Assembly: GCA_018812505.1 (NCBI GenBank) | Contig: JAHJDK010000017.1 | Span: 1-5,233 of the forward strand | DNA: 5,233 bases | Direction of reading: 5' to 3' | Source of the DNA: Nanobdellota archaeon | Lineage (GTDB): Archaea; Nanobdellota; Nanobdellia; Woesearchaeales; GCA-2686295 | Shown: positions 4,789 to 5,233 of the stretch, piece after piece | Numbering within the stretch: position 1 is the stretch's first letter | Layout: every line of letters starts with the position of its first letter | The notes under the pieces: model-generated | What the model saw: the letters and a program-made list of their open reading frames with translations, nothing else | The model's database searches: none | Told to the model about the DNA's origin: nothing | Made by a program: the position numbers and the translations under genes

Positions 4789-5233
4789 CTATTTAAATTT
4801 TTCTCTTTTTTTTGACTTCTGTTTCTCTAAGAATGCTATTACTCCTGCCAAGGTTACAATAATTATTGAAAGTATTTTTATTTTTAGACTCACAGTTATT
4901 TTTTCTTTTATTGTTGTTCCTTCTTCGCTTAGTGTTGTATAAACCTCTTTTTCAGACTTTATCTGGTTTTTGTAAATTACTTTTATAACCATTAAATAGT
5001 CTCCTTTTTCTAGGGTTGTGGTATCCCAAAATATGCTGGTAGATTCTTGCTTGTTAACACTCACACTAGGTCCTTTTAATGTTTCTACTAATCCTTTTTG
5101 ACTAAATACATCTATTTCAATTTCGCAGTCTAATGGAATGTTCCAGTTGCTTTCAATTAATATGTCGATTGGAATTATTTTACCTAATTCTACTTTACTA
5201 ATATTTACATCCAGTATGTTCAATGTTATGTTG
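4789..5233 (-). CDS. C-terminal part of a beta-sandwich surface protein with C-terminal membrane anchor (N-terminus outside window)
   Basis: The frame is open through the right edge, and 147 residues are visible. There is no ATG near the edge; the TTG at 5223 is in frame but lies inside a beta-strand (ITLNILDVNISKV), so it is not a credible start. One sandwich domain is seen (about visible residues 1-105), with ES-x-W (27-30) and DTTTLEKGDY (70-79). It is followed by a transmembrane helix (about 117-135) and a strongly basic tail (KQKSKKREKFK). This matches the end of the 364-aa gene at 2399-3493, including the ES and DTT-x-LE-x-G-x-Y marks and the anchor, so the two are probably paralogs. 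Topology is ectodomain outside with a short tail inside. It ends with TAG. The ligand and the full architecture cannot be judged from here. Confidence 0.85.
   Translation of the reverse strand, partial: NITLNILDVNISKVELGKIIPIDILIESNWNIPLDCEIEIDVFSQKGLVETLKGPSVSVNKQESTSIFWDTTTLEKGDYLMVIKVIYKNQIKSEKEVYTTLSEEGTTIKEKITVSLKIKILSIIIVTLAGVIAFLEKQKSKKREKFK
4790..4797 (-). promoter_or_regulatory. Candidate TATA box for the E-D operon
   Basis: The minus strand reads TTTAAATA, overlapping the TAG stop of the upstream gene. Initiation about 25 bp downstream would fall near 4768 and give a leader of roughly 25 bases containing the GAGG site before ATG 4744. The upstream gene could also read through, since only 44 bp separate the two genes. 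The box is plausible but common in AT-rich DNA. Confidence 0.45.

Noticed and set aside
5221..5223. TTG as the start of the gene at the right edge
   Set aside because: The frame stays open upstream to the window end and the TTG falls within a strand of an Ig-like domain, with no signal peptide after it. The gene is truncated by the window.

Overview
The window is an AT-rich stretch that most likely comes from an archaeon, plausibly a DPANN-type lineage such as Woesearchaeota or Pacearchaeota. The evidence is archaeal TATA boxes placed for leaderless or short-leader transcripts, a T-run terminator, and only envelope-type proteins: beta-sandwich ectodomains, one transmembrane helix and short basic tails, or thrombospondin-1-like cysteine repeats. 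The lineage is inferred from protein style; no marker gene is present. There is no rRNA, tRNA, CRISPR, transposase or enzyme gene.

All six genes lie on the minus strand, so transcription runs from high to low coordinates. In that order they are: (F) the C-terminal end of a beta-sandwich protein with a C-terminal membrane anchor (4789-5233, cut by the right edge); (E) a 77-residue membrane protein (4511-4744); (D) a 243-residue, sequon-rich, cysteine-containing secreted or anchored protein (3768-4499); an AT-rich intergenic region of about 250 bp with D's terminator and C's promoter; (C) a multi-domain beta-sandwich surface protein with a C-terminal anchor (2399-3493, probably once starting at 3520); (B) a 140-residue anchored Ig-like protein overlapping C by ATGA (1980-2402); and (A) a large receptor-like protein with signal peptide, two cadherin/Ig-like domains, a Gly/Ser linker, two thrombospondin-like repeats, a transmembrane helix and a charged helical cytoplasmic part (1-1931, cut by the left edge). 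A is open across the whole left third of the window although it has no stop codon here.

The units look like F, then E-D (own promoter overlapping the end of F, good Shine-Dalgarno sites, T-run terminator), then C-B (coupled), then A (own promoter). The two leaderless promoters, before A and before C, share a TTTATATAGA box.

The clearest anomaly is a TGA codon inside what should be the signal peptide of C: the promoter fits an ATG at 3520, but its reading frame meets TGA after eight codons and then restarts at an adjacent ATG. Other points are the apparent common origin of the N-terminal parts of E and D, repeated sandwich domains in C and F, and a surface-to-cytoplasm bridging design in A. 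I see a cell-surface gene cluster and cannot show a defined new system such as defence or secretion.
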